In this document: positions 26,609-38,110 of the stretch, in pieces | How positions within the stretch are numbered: the stretch's first letter is position 1 | Layout: each line of letters opens with the position of its first letter | The notes under the pieces: model-generated | What the model saw: only the letters and a program-made list of their open reading frames with translations | The model's database searches: none | Told to the model about the DNA's origin: nothing | Translations under genes and position numbers: made by a program | Assembly (NCBI GenBank): GCA_013398055.1 | Contig: VZRS01005488.1 | Span: 304,444 to 368,443, forward strand | Length of the DNA stretch: 64,000 nucleotides | Direction: 5' to 3' | DNA from: Ifrita kowaldi | Lineage: Eukaryota; Chordata; Aves; Passeriformes; Cinclosomatidae

Positions 26609-27791
26609 GATAAATATTTTCTGTAACTGTTGATATTGCAAGCATTTCCAATAATGTCTCACAATCTGAGCAGTGCTGAAGCTAGCTCCACAGATTATGC
26701 CACTTTTAAATAACTAACAGATTGGTCAGTCCAGGAGTTTAAATTGCAAGATACCCAAAAATATCTGCTCTGAATGCCACTTTGTTTGTAGGGCCTTAGT
26801 CATACCTTAAGTGCAACATGGACAATTCATGGACAGTGAAAGTTTTTCAGGACAGTAGCAATTAAGATCTCATTAAATTTATTCACTCAACAGCCATGAT
26901 TTCAGAGCTTTTTGTTTACTTGACTATCTTGAAAAACAGCTCTCCCATGTTCTGAAAAACTGACCACAGCGAGAGCATACTAAACCAACAAGGATTTGCT
27001 CTACTGGATGCAGTGACCTCCAGCAGTGGCACACACTTTCCTGGGGAAAAAGCAAATTTCGATGAACATATAGAACATATTTCCACTCAGTATGCTCCCA
27101 ACTTTGTTCTAATTTCACCTCAGTTCCTGAAATTAATATGCTGCCAATATATTAAATAGTCTTCATTTAACTATCTTCCATGAACTCATTCAATCTACGA
27201 CTGAATTTCATTATTATTATATAATCACAAACCAGACAGAGCTGACCCCAAATGAGACCAATGAGCCAATTTGACAGCAACCATGCAGAGTGTGTTTGCC
27301 TTGGAACAGAAATGCAGATGTTGGAAGCTCATCAAATCCTTGACATTTTTCAGATTTTAAAGATGCCTCTTTTCATGGACGTCAAGTGAGGATTTATAAT
27401 TGGTCCTAGGGTCTCTGCCTTCTAGACTGAAAATATCTGCAGTATTGTTTCCCCCTTAGGGATCATAAGTTATGCGATAGCACAAAACAACAAGAAGTGT
27501 CCATAGATAAACAAAATCTGACTCAACTCCCCACAGATTTGGGTAGTAAGAATCACCATAGCTTGTTTACCAGATAAGCTATTAACATTTTGCAGACTTT
27601 TTTTCTGCATACTAATAAACACACCCTGCTAAATCCACAATATTTGAAAGCTACAAATGAGAGCAGTACAAAACAAGGAGAAAAGTTACACTTTTGGTAA
27701 CATTTGAATATAGTTTGGAAATTTTTTTTGAGACAGATCTTTTTAAATAAATACCTCCTTCTCAAAAATAACGACTCCCCCAGGAGGCAGC
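26609..27791. other. non-coding DNA, nothing recognised
   Basis: Unique AT-rich sequence between a CR1 tail and a tandem duplication. No gene or RNA signature is seen. Confidence 0.6.
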
Positions 27792-27935
27792 ACATAAGTC
27801 TTATCTTCCAAAGAGAGTAAAAAGTGTATTCTTTAACTGTAGACTATACTCCTGGTTTACCATACATAAGTCTTATCTTCCAAAGAGAGTAAAAAGTGTA
27901 TTCTTTAACTGTAGACTATACTCCTGGTTTACCAT
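27792..27935. repeat. perfect 72-bp tandem duplication
   Basis: Copy 1 (27792-27863) and copy 2 (27864-27935) are identical at every position. The unit starts ACATAAGTCTTATC and ends CCTGGTTTACCAT. The match extends one base beyond copy 2 and then stops. Perfect identity points to a recent duplication, or to an assembly artefact. The unit has no coding or repeat-family resemblance. Confidence 0.97.
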
Positions 27936-30540
27936 AATTCTGCAGTCCTTCCCTCTGCTTTCCAAGCCCACTCCATAAAGAAAATTGCCAGATTATAAAA
28001 TCTTAAGATACTCAACCTCAAAAGAGGGATCCAGTGTGAAAGGAAGCCCTACTGACCAACTACAGAATTCACTAGTCCAGCTAGATATAAAGAGGCTAGA
28101 GGCAATAATGTACATTATGCTGCCAAAGGCCTTTGCCTTCTCAGAATAATCCAGTTTGTCTTCAAGTGAATTCAGAAAAGGTACAAGAAATCTGTGAATA
28201 GGTTTTCTAAAAAACCCCAAACAAACCAATAATAAAAATCTTCAACCTGATACAATGATTAGAAAATGATGGGGTTTTTCAGTCTGTGCAAATAACTAAG
28301 GGTTACATTAAGATTAAGGCATGCAAACCACTGTTCTACAGTATATTATCTGGACATAGCGTATATTGCTTAATAAAGTAATACCCAAGGTAAATATAAT
28401 GCTCTTGTTGAGCAAATTAAGCCACTAAAAAAAATTCAATCATGGAGCTGGAGAGAAAGAAATCTATTCAATGCTCTTGTTTCTGATCTGTTAATGGTTA
28501 GGTCATGGTTGACTTTGTTTCTAAAATTCAGTTTTTCATTCACAAGATCAATATAAAACCTTAAAAGAGGTTTTTTCTCAAGCAGTTGTGTATCTCCATC
28601 TTGTCATTTCACATCATGTAGAAGTGCTGAATGCTGTTTGTTTTTACATGTAACATTACCTTCGAAACGTTTTCTTTGTTGTATATTGAAGTAAGTACCA
28701 ACATTATCAGAGTAGCTTTCCTACACCTATGGGATCTCCATACATTTTTATGTAAGCTATTCATCAGCACTTTTATAGTTAGGCAAAATGCTCCAAGAAA
28801 CTAATAAGAGCAAAAATACATTATCACATATCTTGATCTGACATTTCTTAATGATGCTCTGTTGCATAAAGAGAAAAAAAGAAATAGGGAGAGAGATCAA
28901 AGTGACAATACCAAGATGATTCTCAAAGAGCAATGGTCACACAAAAGTGTTCTCATTTGTTAATGTTTTCTCTTTAGCTTTCCTTCTATTGACTAACCAG
29001 CAGAACCAAGTTTTTAGAAATGCACGATTGTGATAAATCAACTTGGCATCAAGTTTTAAGCTTCAGGGTGCACTAACCAGAACACAACGAGTCACTACAG
29101 TAAAGCAAAAGCAGAGAAAAAATTGTAAAATGGAATCCGAGCTCAGACAGGGAAGAGAGAATAAGGATAAGAGTTTGAAATCATTATAATAATGTAATTT
29201 CTAAGCTAGATATGTAGCTTGGTCTTTATTGTACTATAGTCTAGAAATTTCCATACAAAGCTGAACGATTCCAGACATATCTGAAAGAAAAACACAAGTT
29301 CTGGAAATAGTGCAATTTATTGGCAGAGAGGCATTATTGCAACAAAACAAGTGAAAGATCAAAATTAAAGTGGTGTATTTCTAAGTATTCTCACAGGTTT
29401 TATACACTGGTCTGGGAATTAACCAAAAGGCCTCCACAAAGTGATAACGCGTAAACCTCCTGCGTTACTGAGTATTATAGATCTGACTGAAGTGAATGTC
29501 GACTGCCTCCTTTAAGTCATCAGGTCTTAAGAAGAAATTGAATAGTAAATTTCTGCTGGTATCACACACACTGTCCTCTCTGATTCACTGCTTTCATTCA
29601 TCTCACTGTTTTCAAATTTATAAAGATGCAGAGAAAGTATAAATATTCATGCCATATATGAAAACAAACCATGCAGCTTTCCTTCTTAGTTAGGAAAGTA
29701 TCAAGTGTGAAATACTGCTACAGACAAGTTCTCAAAATGATACACTTGACACGTCAGTGAAAGCTAAAATAACAAATGGTGCATTTAAATCCTGGAAATG
29801 AACTTCATGACTTGTACAGAAACAAAACAGGATAAAACCACTTCAATTAATTCCCTGAAAACTCTTACACTTGGGAGAGGTAAATAATATTACTAATCTT
29901 AAGAGCAGCTAAAGACTTCACAGGATCAGATCCTAGGAAGCTGCAAATTCATATGTCATAAGGCAGTTGAAGATATATATAATTTTCTGTAAAATAACAA
30001 TGAAAAATCAAGAACTCTGGCTATGTTTCTTAACAACTACCATTAAACTGAGATAAATTAGATAGCTGATAAATATATGACTTCAGAAAACATCATTAAA
30101 AGGCCTGTAATACTAGGGGGAAAAGTATAAAAACCGAAAGATGCATCTTGAGCTTGTCAACAGAGGTCTCACTTACATAGATCCGTGAAATGAAGGTATA
30201 GCAGAAATATAGTGATCAAAATGCAGTGTTTACATGCCAATCTGGATTCGATAGTGTTTAAAACCTCTCAAAAATTTCCAACACAAACTCTTAATTCTAG
30301 CTTGGCCTAAGAATCGGGAGGGAGGAAGAGAGTCTCACTCAAATCATAACTACAGTTATTTGTCCACTAAATAAAATTAGATTTACTTGCCTAAACTTAA
30401 TTTTTCTTGAAAATTCTCTTTGTCTGAACTCTAGAACTTCTGACTTTCAGGATTCTCTTTGGGTCTCTATCTCACATTAGTGACCAGCACCCAAGGTCAT
30501 AACTGGTGCAGCCCATTTCATTAATTTTAAAAATATTTTT
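27936..30540. other. AT-rich non-coding DNA
   Basis: No gene, RNA or named repeat is recognised in this 2.6 kb stretch. Confidence 0.6.
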
Positions 30541-30640
30541 TGGGGAGTTTCTTTGTTGGTTAGTTGTGGGGTTGGTTTGGGATTTTTCTGTTGTATTGTT
30601 GGGGTTTTTTTGGGGTTTTGTTGTTGGTTTTTTTTTTTTT
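30541..30640 (+). repeat. G/T-rich low-complexity tract
   Basis: About 100 bases with almost no A or C on the plus strand. It contains five G-runs of three or four (30542-30545, 30568-30571, 30579-30581, 30601-30604, 30612-30615) and ends in T13 at 30628-30640. Loop lengths between G-runs alternate between about 7 and 20 bases, so G-quadruplex potential is present but weak. No element is attached. Confidence 0.85.
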
Positions 30641-31710
30641 AAATATAGCAAGAAAAAAATTTAAAACTTCTCTAAATAGAACATTCTAGATATTTCTCTT
30701 GAAGATACTACATAGCTTTGGAAAATTCACCATTGAGCCTGTTAGAAAAGGAATTAAACTCAAGATTGACCCAAGAAGGTTGTGTCACGCGTAAAATCAA
30801 AGAACCTGGTCTGAGTAGGAAGACTTGATTAAATGCATTCCAACTCAACTTATAGTCTTCAAAGTCAGACACAGAAATATCTAGTAAATAAATTACATGA
30901 GAAGCAGCCTTGCACCTGGCTTATCCACATAGTCTGAAAGACTTTCTTGGCACCTTATCAAACATAATCACCTCCACTGAGAAACATATATAAAAACTCA
31001 AATCTCTCAACAATTTCTTAAAATCATGTACAGTAAAAAATATTGTAGAAGAATGCACCTGAAGATGCATTACACATTAGACTAGCTCCCAGTAAATAAG
31101 TATTTGGAAGAAATCAGGATTTTGGACATGAAAACAAAGATGAAACTTTCTGGCTTCCTTATATTACCTCCCCTCAGTAAGATATCCGTTGAAGCCACTT
31201 GGAAATCTTTCCAAAATTAACACTCAAATGTTTCATTCTGTAGTTTAAAACGTTGATAAAACAGGTGCAGGATTGGTTTTGCTAATGCTTTTCTTTCGTT
31301 TGTTCATTACACAAAAATATTTCCCCCTTCCCTTTCACGTCTACTGAGACATTTACCTTTTCTGTTCCCCTCCACTCAGTTACATTGCTCAACAGATCGT
31401 TCTTCATTTCCTCTCTCATTCCAGTTACATAACTTTCAGACTGCTTCCTTTTTGCAATTACTGTTCCAAGCCTTTAACTGGTGGCTTAAGAACTCACCTA
31501 TCTCGTAATTTAAATAATTCTGTAGTAAGAAATATTTTTAGAATTAAAACCAAAAGAGCAACAGGCTTTATATAAATTTATTAAAGGCAGAGTTTCTCAT
31601 ACTAGCATATCTTATTCTGCATTGTAAAAACACATTTGAGATCTTGTGGGGTCTTTCCATTAAGCTTTTTAGATCTAAGTGTGTCCAAGTGTGACTCCTT
31701 TCACTCAGTG

Positions 31711-31744
31711 AGATATATACATATATACACACATATATACATAT
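31711..31744. repeat. TA/CA microsatellite, left member of pair
   Basis: Alternating TATATAC and ACACA units. The word TACATATATA at 31718-31727 is the exact reverse complement of 31868-31877 in the second tract, giving 10-base inverted arms around a 140-base spacer. Confidence 0.8.
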
Positions 31745-31845
31745 GAGATCAGCATTTGGTATGACAGTCCCCTCTGCAAAACTGATTTTCTCGTGGTTTG
31801 TATCAAAATTTCCTGTATTTCTTTTCCTAGTTTAATATAAAGATA

Positions 31846-31886
31846 GACATGTGTGCAGGTATATAAATATATATGTACATAACACA
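31846..31886. repeat. TA/TG microsatellite, right member of pair
   Basis: A TATA-rich tract with ACATGTGTG at its left end. TATATATGTA at 31868-31877 can pair with the left tract. It is most likely an independent AT-rich repeat; an inverted duplication is possible. Confidence 0.7.
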
Positions 31887-32199
31887 TGCCTATTTAGGAA
31901 GTGAGCAGACTTTGACTTCCTTTGCTCTGTCACATATACTCACTGTCTGTTTTTAAGCTATGAGCTCACACTGCTGTTATCAGAGACAAATAAGTTAAAT
32001 TGAGTACATTACTGGGACTCAAGTAGTTCTACCTGCATACTCTGTTACTCCTCAGTTATATTACTTCCCTTCCGCATGAATTACACACCGGGTGTTTATA
32101 AGCCTTTTATTTTACTTTCCCCAGATAAAATATATGCAAACCTTTTTTTTCACTGTACAATAGCAATTCAATTCCTTTTCCAAGGCCTGCAAAGTGATT

Positions 32200-33968
32200 T
32201 TGCTAAGGACCCCTAGGAAGGAAGAACAAATCATCTCTGTGCCTTCTGGTATTGGTTATCATCTTTACAAGCAACTCCTTTACCAGGAATGTGATCTCCC
32301 AGTATCCTAAGATAAGAACGACATGGAAGATGGACCAAGGGGGTGCCAGTGCCCTGAGCTGGAGGACCATGACTGTGAGACTGACCAACTCCCAGCTGAT
32401 CCTGAACTTGTATAGGATCTGATACTCCAGCTGCATCCCTAGAAATCTATGGGGCCTGATGGGTTTCATCTGAGAATCCCCAAGGCGCTAGCTAATATCA
32501 TCACAAAGTCTCTCTCAATGGTTTTTGAGCCGTCTTAGGAATCCGCAGAGATCCCATCTGACTGGAAGCTGGCCAACATTGCCCTGGTTCTTGAGAAGAG
32601 GCAGGAAGGAGGTCCCCAGAAAATACAGGCCTGTCAGTCTCACTTCAGTGCCTGGTAAAAGTGTGGAAAATACTATTCTGGGAGGTATTGAAAAACACTT
32701 TGAGGACAACACAGTCATTGGGCACAGCCAACACAGCTTCCTGAGAGGAAAGTCCTACTTGTTGAACCTGATTTTCTTTATGACAGGATAACTCACCCAG
32801 CTGATCTAGGAAGGCCAGTAGATGTAATCTCTTTGGACTTCAGCAAAGCTTTTAGTACTGTCTCTCACAGTATCCTTCTGGACCAAACATCCATCACACA
32901 GCTGGATAAACACATCATGAGATGGGCGAGCAATTGGGTCTCACAAGTCAGGCACAGAGACTTAGAGGGAATGAGATGACATCAGAGTGGCATTTGGTCA
33001 CTGGTGGGGTTCCACAGGGCTCCATCCCTGGCCCAGTTCTCCTCAACATCTTCATTAAGACCTGGATTGGGGGACTCAAAGAAATACTAAGTTTGCTGAC
33101 AGCACTAAATTAGGAGGAGCTGTCAGCTTCCTTGAAGGCAGAGAGGCCCTGCACAGAGACCCAACAGATTAGAGAGATGGGCATTCACTAACCATATGAA
33201 GTTTAACAAGGGCAAGTGCCAGATTCTGCACCTGGGATGGAGCAACCCTGGATGTGTGGACAGACTGGGGAACAAGAGGCTGGAGAGCAGTGCCATGGGG
33301 AAGGGACAGGGGGGTCCTGGTTGACAGAAAGTGGATTATGAGTCAGCAGTGCCCTGGCAGCCAGGAGGGCCAAGCGTGTCCTGGGGGGCCTCAGGCACAG
33401 CATCGCCAGCCGGGCAAGGGAGGGGATTGTCCCGCACTGCTCTGCACTGGGGCAGCCTCACCTGCAGTCCTGGGGGCTGTTTTGGGTGCCACGATATAAA
33501 AGGGACAAAAGCTGTTAGAAAGTGTCCAAAGGAGGTCCATGAAGATGGTGAGAGGTCTGGGGGGAAAGCCATATGAGGAGTGGCTGAGGTCACCTGGTCT
33601 GTCCAGCCTGAAGAAGAGGAGACTGAGGAGAGACCTCATTGTGGTCCTCAACATTCTCACAAGGTGAAGCAGAGGGGCAGATACTGATCTTTTCACTCTT
33701 ATGCCCAGTGACAGGACTCAAGGAAATGGCATGAAGTTTAGGTTGGATATCAGGAGAAGGCTCTTCACCCAGAGTGTTTGAGCACTGGAACAAGCTCCCT
33801 AGGGAAGTCGCAGCACCAAGACTATGTGAGTTCAAGAAGTATTTGGACAATGCTCTCAAACACATGGTGGGATTTTGGGGAAAGTCCTGGGCAGAGCCAG
33901 GGGTTGGACTCAATCATCCTGATGGGTCCCTTCCAATACAGCATATTCTACAATCCTAGGATTTTAAT
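32200..33968 (+). mobile_element. CR1 LINE, 5'-truncated, about 1.77 kb
   Basis: The plus strand matches the distal half of an avian CR1 element, from within ORF2 to the 3' end. Recognisable blocks include TCTATGGGGCCTGATGGG near 32445, the YRPVSLTS reverse transcriptase block at 32624-32647, the PQGS/GPVL block from 33012, GTTTAACAAGGGCAAGTGCC near 33201 and the terminal GATGGGTCCCTTCCAA at 33921-33936. The 3' end carries degenerate octamers ATTCTACA (33945-33952), ATCCTAGG (33953-33960) and ATTTTAAT (33961-33968). Full-length CR1 is about 4.5 kb, so ORF1, the endonuclease and the start of the reverse transcriptase are missing. This is normal for CR1 insertions. Frameshifts and stops show it is inactive. 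Subfamily is not assigned. Confidence 0.93.
32440..33660 (+). pseudogene. CR1 ORF2 reverse transcriptase relic
   Basis: Remains of the non-LTR reverse transcriptase are spread over at least two frames. The YRPVSLTS block is at 32624-32647, VPQGS begins at 33009 in another frame, and the catalytic FADD box appears as FADS at 33092-33103. The codon of the second catalytic aspartate reads AGC (serine), which would abolish polymerase activity on its own. The HMKFNKGKC block follows near 33193 in yet another frame. Further downstream, the region after the polymerase is recognisable only in pieces. The relic has no 5' start and is not a host gene. Confidence 0.85.
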
Positions 33969-35898
33969 ACAGGAAAACAAGATGGGTTGTCAAAGAAGAA
34001 CTGAACATCTGAGAAACTGGTAAGGACTAGCAACAAGTTTACCCATGGTCCAGGCTGAAAACCAGCATTTGGATATCCCTGTAAGGAGTGCTCAGTGAAT
34101 TTATATTTCTGAAATACATATCATAGCATCCTCTCAAGTAAAGCAAAAACAACGGAAAATGCAAAGTGCCTCAGAACTATTATTGGAATCCAATATACTT
34201 TTCAATTAAAATCAATTTATAATAGCCAGATTAGATGTCAAGTTCTTTAATTCTTTGAGTTATCCTCCTGTTCCTGGGGAGTTTAAAGACTCACCTAGAG
34301 AATCTTTTAGCCCTGTCATCATTTTATTTAGATTAATAGCTGCATTTGTTTTGGTTTTAGTACCAGCTATTATTCAGAAAACAACAGAAAAACAAGGACA
34401 GGGACACCTACCACAGGGATTTCTCATTTGTGCCAAACAAGGAAAAACCCACAGCATTCCTGTTCAATTTTCATTTTAACACATATTCCCCTCTCACAAA
34501 TACAGATACGTACAGGCCCCTACTCTTGGATAAACTGCCCAATTTAAATCTGCCTTGCCTTAGAGTCAGCGAGGAGGAAGCAGCAGAAGGACAACAGTTA
34601 TACAAGCTCTCGTAGCAGCCTGCTGCCCATCCAGGTCACACAGGATGTGCTTTACGGAAGGTCAAACAGACTTCAGGTATTCAGATCCATTACATTTCAC
34701 ATCAGCAATAGCTCAGTCACAGGGGTCATTCTTTCCCTTACACTGGAGCAGTCTCGGTGGTGTGTACTGAAAAAGAGATTGAATTCCAACACCAAGTTAA
34801 AGTTATAAGCCTAAAAGTCACTATTTATGGTCCTATCACTGCAGCCTGCTTTCTCACTTTGGACAAATCAGGACGAATTTATCTGTTCAGTCAATGAACC
34901 ATTTGAAGCAGCTATTTCTCCTTCTGCACATGGCAGTATAAGTTTGTGCTGCAAAAAGGCATGAATTTTTCCAAATTACAAAAGATCATTTAATAACACA
35001 AATTAGACTAGATCAATACGCCATCAGATCACTTGTTAATGAAAGTCACATGAGGCCACCTTCAGTCAGGTGGAAAAACAAAACACTGCATGATGTAAAA
35101 AGAACACACAAACAAACAAAAACAAACACAGAAAACAAACCCAAAACACCCAGCCACAAAGAAGATACATTCATATGGGAATGATTAAGTATAGACTCAA
35201 AGAAAAACTGACACTCTTCCACTTTTAATATCAATACTTTTTTCTGTTATATGTAATATATTTTGTCAAATGTGTCTGCTGTTAATCATATGAATGCTAT
35301 TTCCCAACACACTCGTCCTCCGCCTTTTTTAATAGTAGAGGCTACAGTGTTTCGTTTTTCATTTGCACCTGTGTCAAGGGCAACCAAACACAACACACAA
35401 AAGCACAGCATGATCCATGGGTATTTATTGTGGTACATGCTCTGTTATTTATCCTAATATAATTACTACAGCACAGAATAGAATCAACAAGGTTGAAGGT
35501 AATTGAGCTGATATGTCATTGTGTACTAATTTTTAAAGGATATTTGTAGTGGTGAATAGTTCATTCAAGAGGCTTATATTTGAATCTTCTACAAGAGACA
35601 CATAATTGAAGATCTTCAGTTGGGTTGTTTTTGAAGTTGTTGCACTTGGGATAGATGGGGACCAATTTTTAAAACAGGCTGACTCATGAGATAGGTTTAT
35701 TTTTCTGGCCACAGAAGCACAAACTGCTACTTATTCCAAAACCATCTCTCTCAAGATTTAGACTAATGGCTTAACCTTTGACTCAGTCTACTCCTCAGTA
35801 AAACAGAGACAAAACTGAACATCACCTAGTTTTGAAGAATCGGTAACCAGCACATATTGCTAAACACTGAATATAAAAAATGTAGTTACCTAATTACC
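33969..35898. other. non-coding DNA between CR1 and LTR
   Basis: No gene or named repeat is recognised. An A/C-rich simple tract lies at 35097-35160. Open frames up to 74 codons are unremarkable. Confidence 0.6.
35097..35160. repeat. AAAC-type low-complexity tract
   Basis: A run of AAAC, ACAC and AACCC words, about 64 bases long, with almost no T. It is simple sequence. Confidence 0.85.
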
Positions 35899-36502
35899 TG
35901 TCATGATTGAATCCCAGCCAGCAGTCAAGTACCACATAGCCACTCACTCACTCCCCCACTCCCAGTGAGATCATGGAGAGAATCGGAAGGATAAAAGCTG
36001 GAAAACTCTTGGGTTGAGAAAAAGACAGTTTAATAGGGAAAGCAAAAGCCACAAACACAAGCAAAGCAAGCCAAGGAATTAATTAACTAATTCACTGCTT
36101 CCCATAGGCAGGCAGGTGTTCAGCCATCCCCAGGAGAGCAGGGCTCCATCACACGTAACCATTACTTGGGAAGACAAACGCCATCATTCCAAACACCCCC
36201 TACTTCCTCTTTCTTCCCCCCACTATACATACTGAGCATGATGCCATATGGTCTGGAATACCCTTATGGTCAGTTGGGGTCACCTGTCCTGGCTGTGTCA
36301 CCTCCCAACCTCCCATGGACCCCCAACTCCCTCACCACCGTGGCAGCATGAAAAGCAAAAAAAGCCTTGGCTCTGTGTGACCCCTGCTCAATAACAAAAA
36401 GATCTCTGTATTATCAACCTTGTGTTCAGCACAAATCCAAAACACAGCTCCATACCAGTCACTGTGAAAGATATTAACTCTATCCCAGCTGAAACCAGCA
36501 CA
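35899..36502 (-). mobile_element. solo LTR of an avian ERVL-like endogenous retrovirus
   Basis: Read on the minus strand the element begins TGTGCTGGTTTCAGCTGG (from 36502) and ends GGGATTCAATCATGACA (at 35899), so it has the TG...CA ends of an LTR. Internal blocks match a widely dispersed bird LTR family that I recall as class III (ERVL-like): the segment around GACCCCAACTGACCATAAGG, GATGGCGTTTGTCTTCCCAA, and the R/U5 part with CCTATTAAACTGTCTTT. A variant poly(A) signal ATTAAA sits at 36029-36034 (minus). A weakened TATA-like TATGTATAG lies near 36222-36232. No second LTR, primer-binding site or internal coding region is adjacent, so this is a solo LTR left by recombination. The flanking five bases (TTACC and ATGGC) do not match as a target duplication. 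Family name is from memory of the consensus and should be confirmed. Confidence 0.85.
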
Positions 36503-37560
36503 ATGGCCATGTGTTATGATACTAAGAAATATTGGTAGTAAAATGACACCTAAAATATTATGGGGTTTGTGATTTTAAGAACAACTCTGTAAGGAATGAG
36601 TTGTCAGAGACTTACAGGAAACTTGATAACACTAGAGTCACCACTTTGTTTTCTTCCCTCTTCTCCTCCTTTCTAGAATATTCAGTTCTAAATTCCACTT
36701 TTCCAATCTGATTTCTATGCACTTAGAGGAGCTACTGCCAAAATGAGTGGCTTGTGTCTAATATTGATCAGCAGGGACAGGAAAATGTGAAGTCTGGCAC
36801 TTGTGTGGCATGTTCCATTACTACTTTGAGGGTATCCATCAGATCCAAAACATTAGTTAAATACCTCTTTTAAAAATCATATTAAAACAGAATACCATTC
36901 AAAATATTTTAACACCATTTGTGGAACACTAAAGTGCAAGTGGAGGCAGCAACTGAAATTAATATTATGCTGGAATCACTTGTGCAACACTAAGAATGGT
37001 GGTCAAACTTCAAATGAGAAATTCATGCTCTTGCCTTACAGAAGTCTGTCACATAAAAACCGTCCCACTGCTATATTCATAATCTTGGTCAAACAACCTA
37101 CAGAAAAGGCAGTTACTCTCTTGATTTCCATCATGATTAATTTTAATAAATTATCATAGTTTGTATAAACCCCATTTGTTCTATCCCTGCTCAATTCTTC
37201 AAAGCTTTTCAATAATACTTATGTGGGTTTGTCAACTTAAACAGAAAATAAAGTCAGTCATTTGTTTTACAACATCAATGCTACAACCACTGTCTTCAAA
37301 TTCTGTTGCAAGGGTACACATGCTGCCTAGAGAGATCCACTATTTTGTTATCATAATTTTGGTCTCCTCTTTCTGTGAGAAAATCCAGTAAACAAATTAT
37401 TTAGAGATGAGAATTAATTTAAGAAGAATACATGTCCCAGGACCAAGCTGCAATGCAGGCTTTTGAAACAGACTAAATGTGTTTGTTCTTTGGCTTTAAC
37501 AAGAGTAACTACACTTGTAATTTCCCAATAATTTGATATTTAAACATGTTCAGGAAGAGC
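36503..37560. other. non-coding DNA, nothing recognised
   Basis: Unique AT-rich sequence following the LTR. No gene, RNA or repeat is recognised. Confidence 0.55.
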
Positions 37561-38110
37561 CAATCAAACAATGGTTTATCCTCAAGGAGAACTGCTGCTC
37601 TGCCAAGGAAATGAAGCAAATCAAACCTTTCAAAGGCAGGTGCATTTTAAAGGGCACAGAGCAAGGGCAACTGGCACTCTCACATGCAAGCAGAGGTGTG
37701 GAAGGTTGACATTGCAGAAAAATCCTGATATTTTATTTAACCAAAAACTAAAGCCATCAGATTCTGTTTGCAAACTGAAAGCATCTTGTTAAAAAACACA
37801 ACACGTCCAAGGCTCTATGAAAACATTTTCTTGTATTTGCAGCAAGGACAAGTCAAGTTATCTCAGATTCCCCTCTGCTGAATGAACCAAGTCATTAAAC
37901 TGGCATTTGCATTGAAAGGCTTTTCACAGGGTTTTCTGTCAGGCCTTTCAAACAGGGATGAAATGAATGAGGGCCAGCTTACAAATGATGCATTGTTGAA
38001 TGTATGTGGGAGCAAACAGCCACCATTGTGAATGCAGGTGGGAAAGAAAAATGAATAGACAAGGAAGTTCATGGAGACTCTCATTATTGATGGGCTATGT
38101 GCATGTCTTT
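37561..38110. promoter_or_regulatory. candidate conserved non-coding element
   Basis: This stretch has balanced composition and a density of transcription-factor-like words unlike its flanks. There is a SOX-type ACAATGG at 37568-37574, and CCTTTCAAAGG (TCF/LEF-like) at 37626-37636 abuts an E-box CAGGTG at 37637-37642. A similar CCTTTCAAA word recurs near 37944. No long ORF with family resemblance is present. Such words occur by chance, so the call rests on impression and needs a cross-species comparison. Confidence 0.2.

Larger units (their letters stand above)
30641..32199. other. AT-rich non-coding DNA with TA/CA repeats
   Basis: No gene is recognised. The main structure is a pair of TA/CA-rich tracts at 31711-31744 and 31846-31886. 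The rest is unique by eye. Confidence 0.6.

Noticed and set aside
31705..31887. 60-codon minus-strand ORF rich in tyrosine and cysteine
   Set aside because: It is the translation of TA/CA microsatellites.
33203..33913. Several minus- and plus-strand ORFs of 80-107 codons
   Set aside because: They lie in wrong frames or antisense inside the CR1 element and reflect its composition.
36166..36351. 61-codon plus-strand ORF inside the LTR
   Set aside because: It is antisense to the LTR and corresponds to no retroviral protein.
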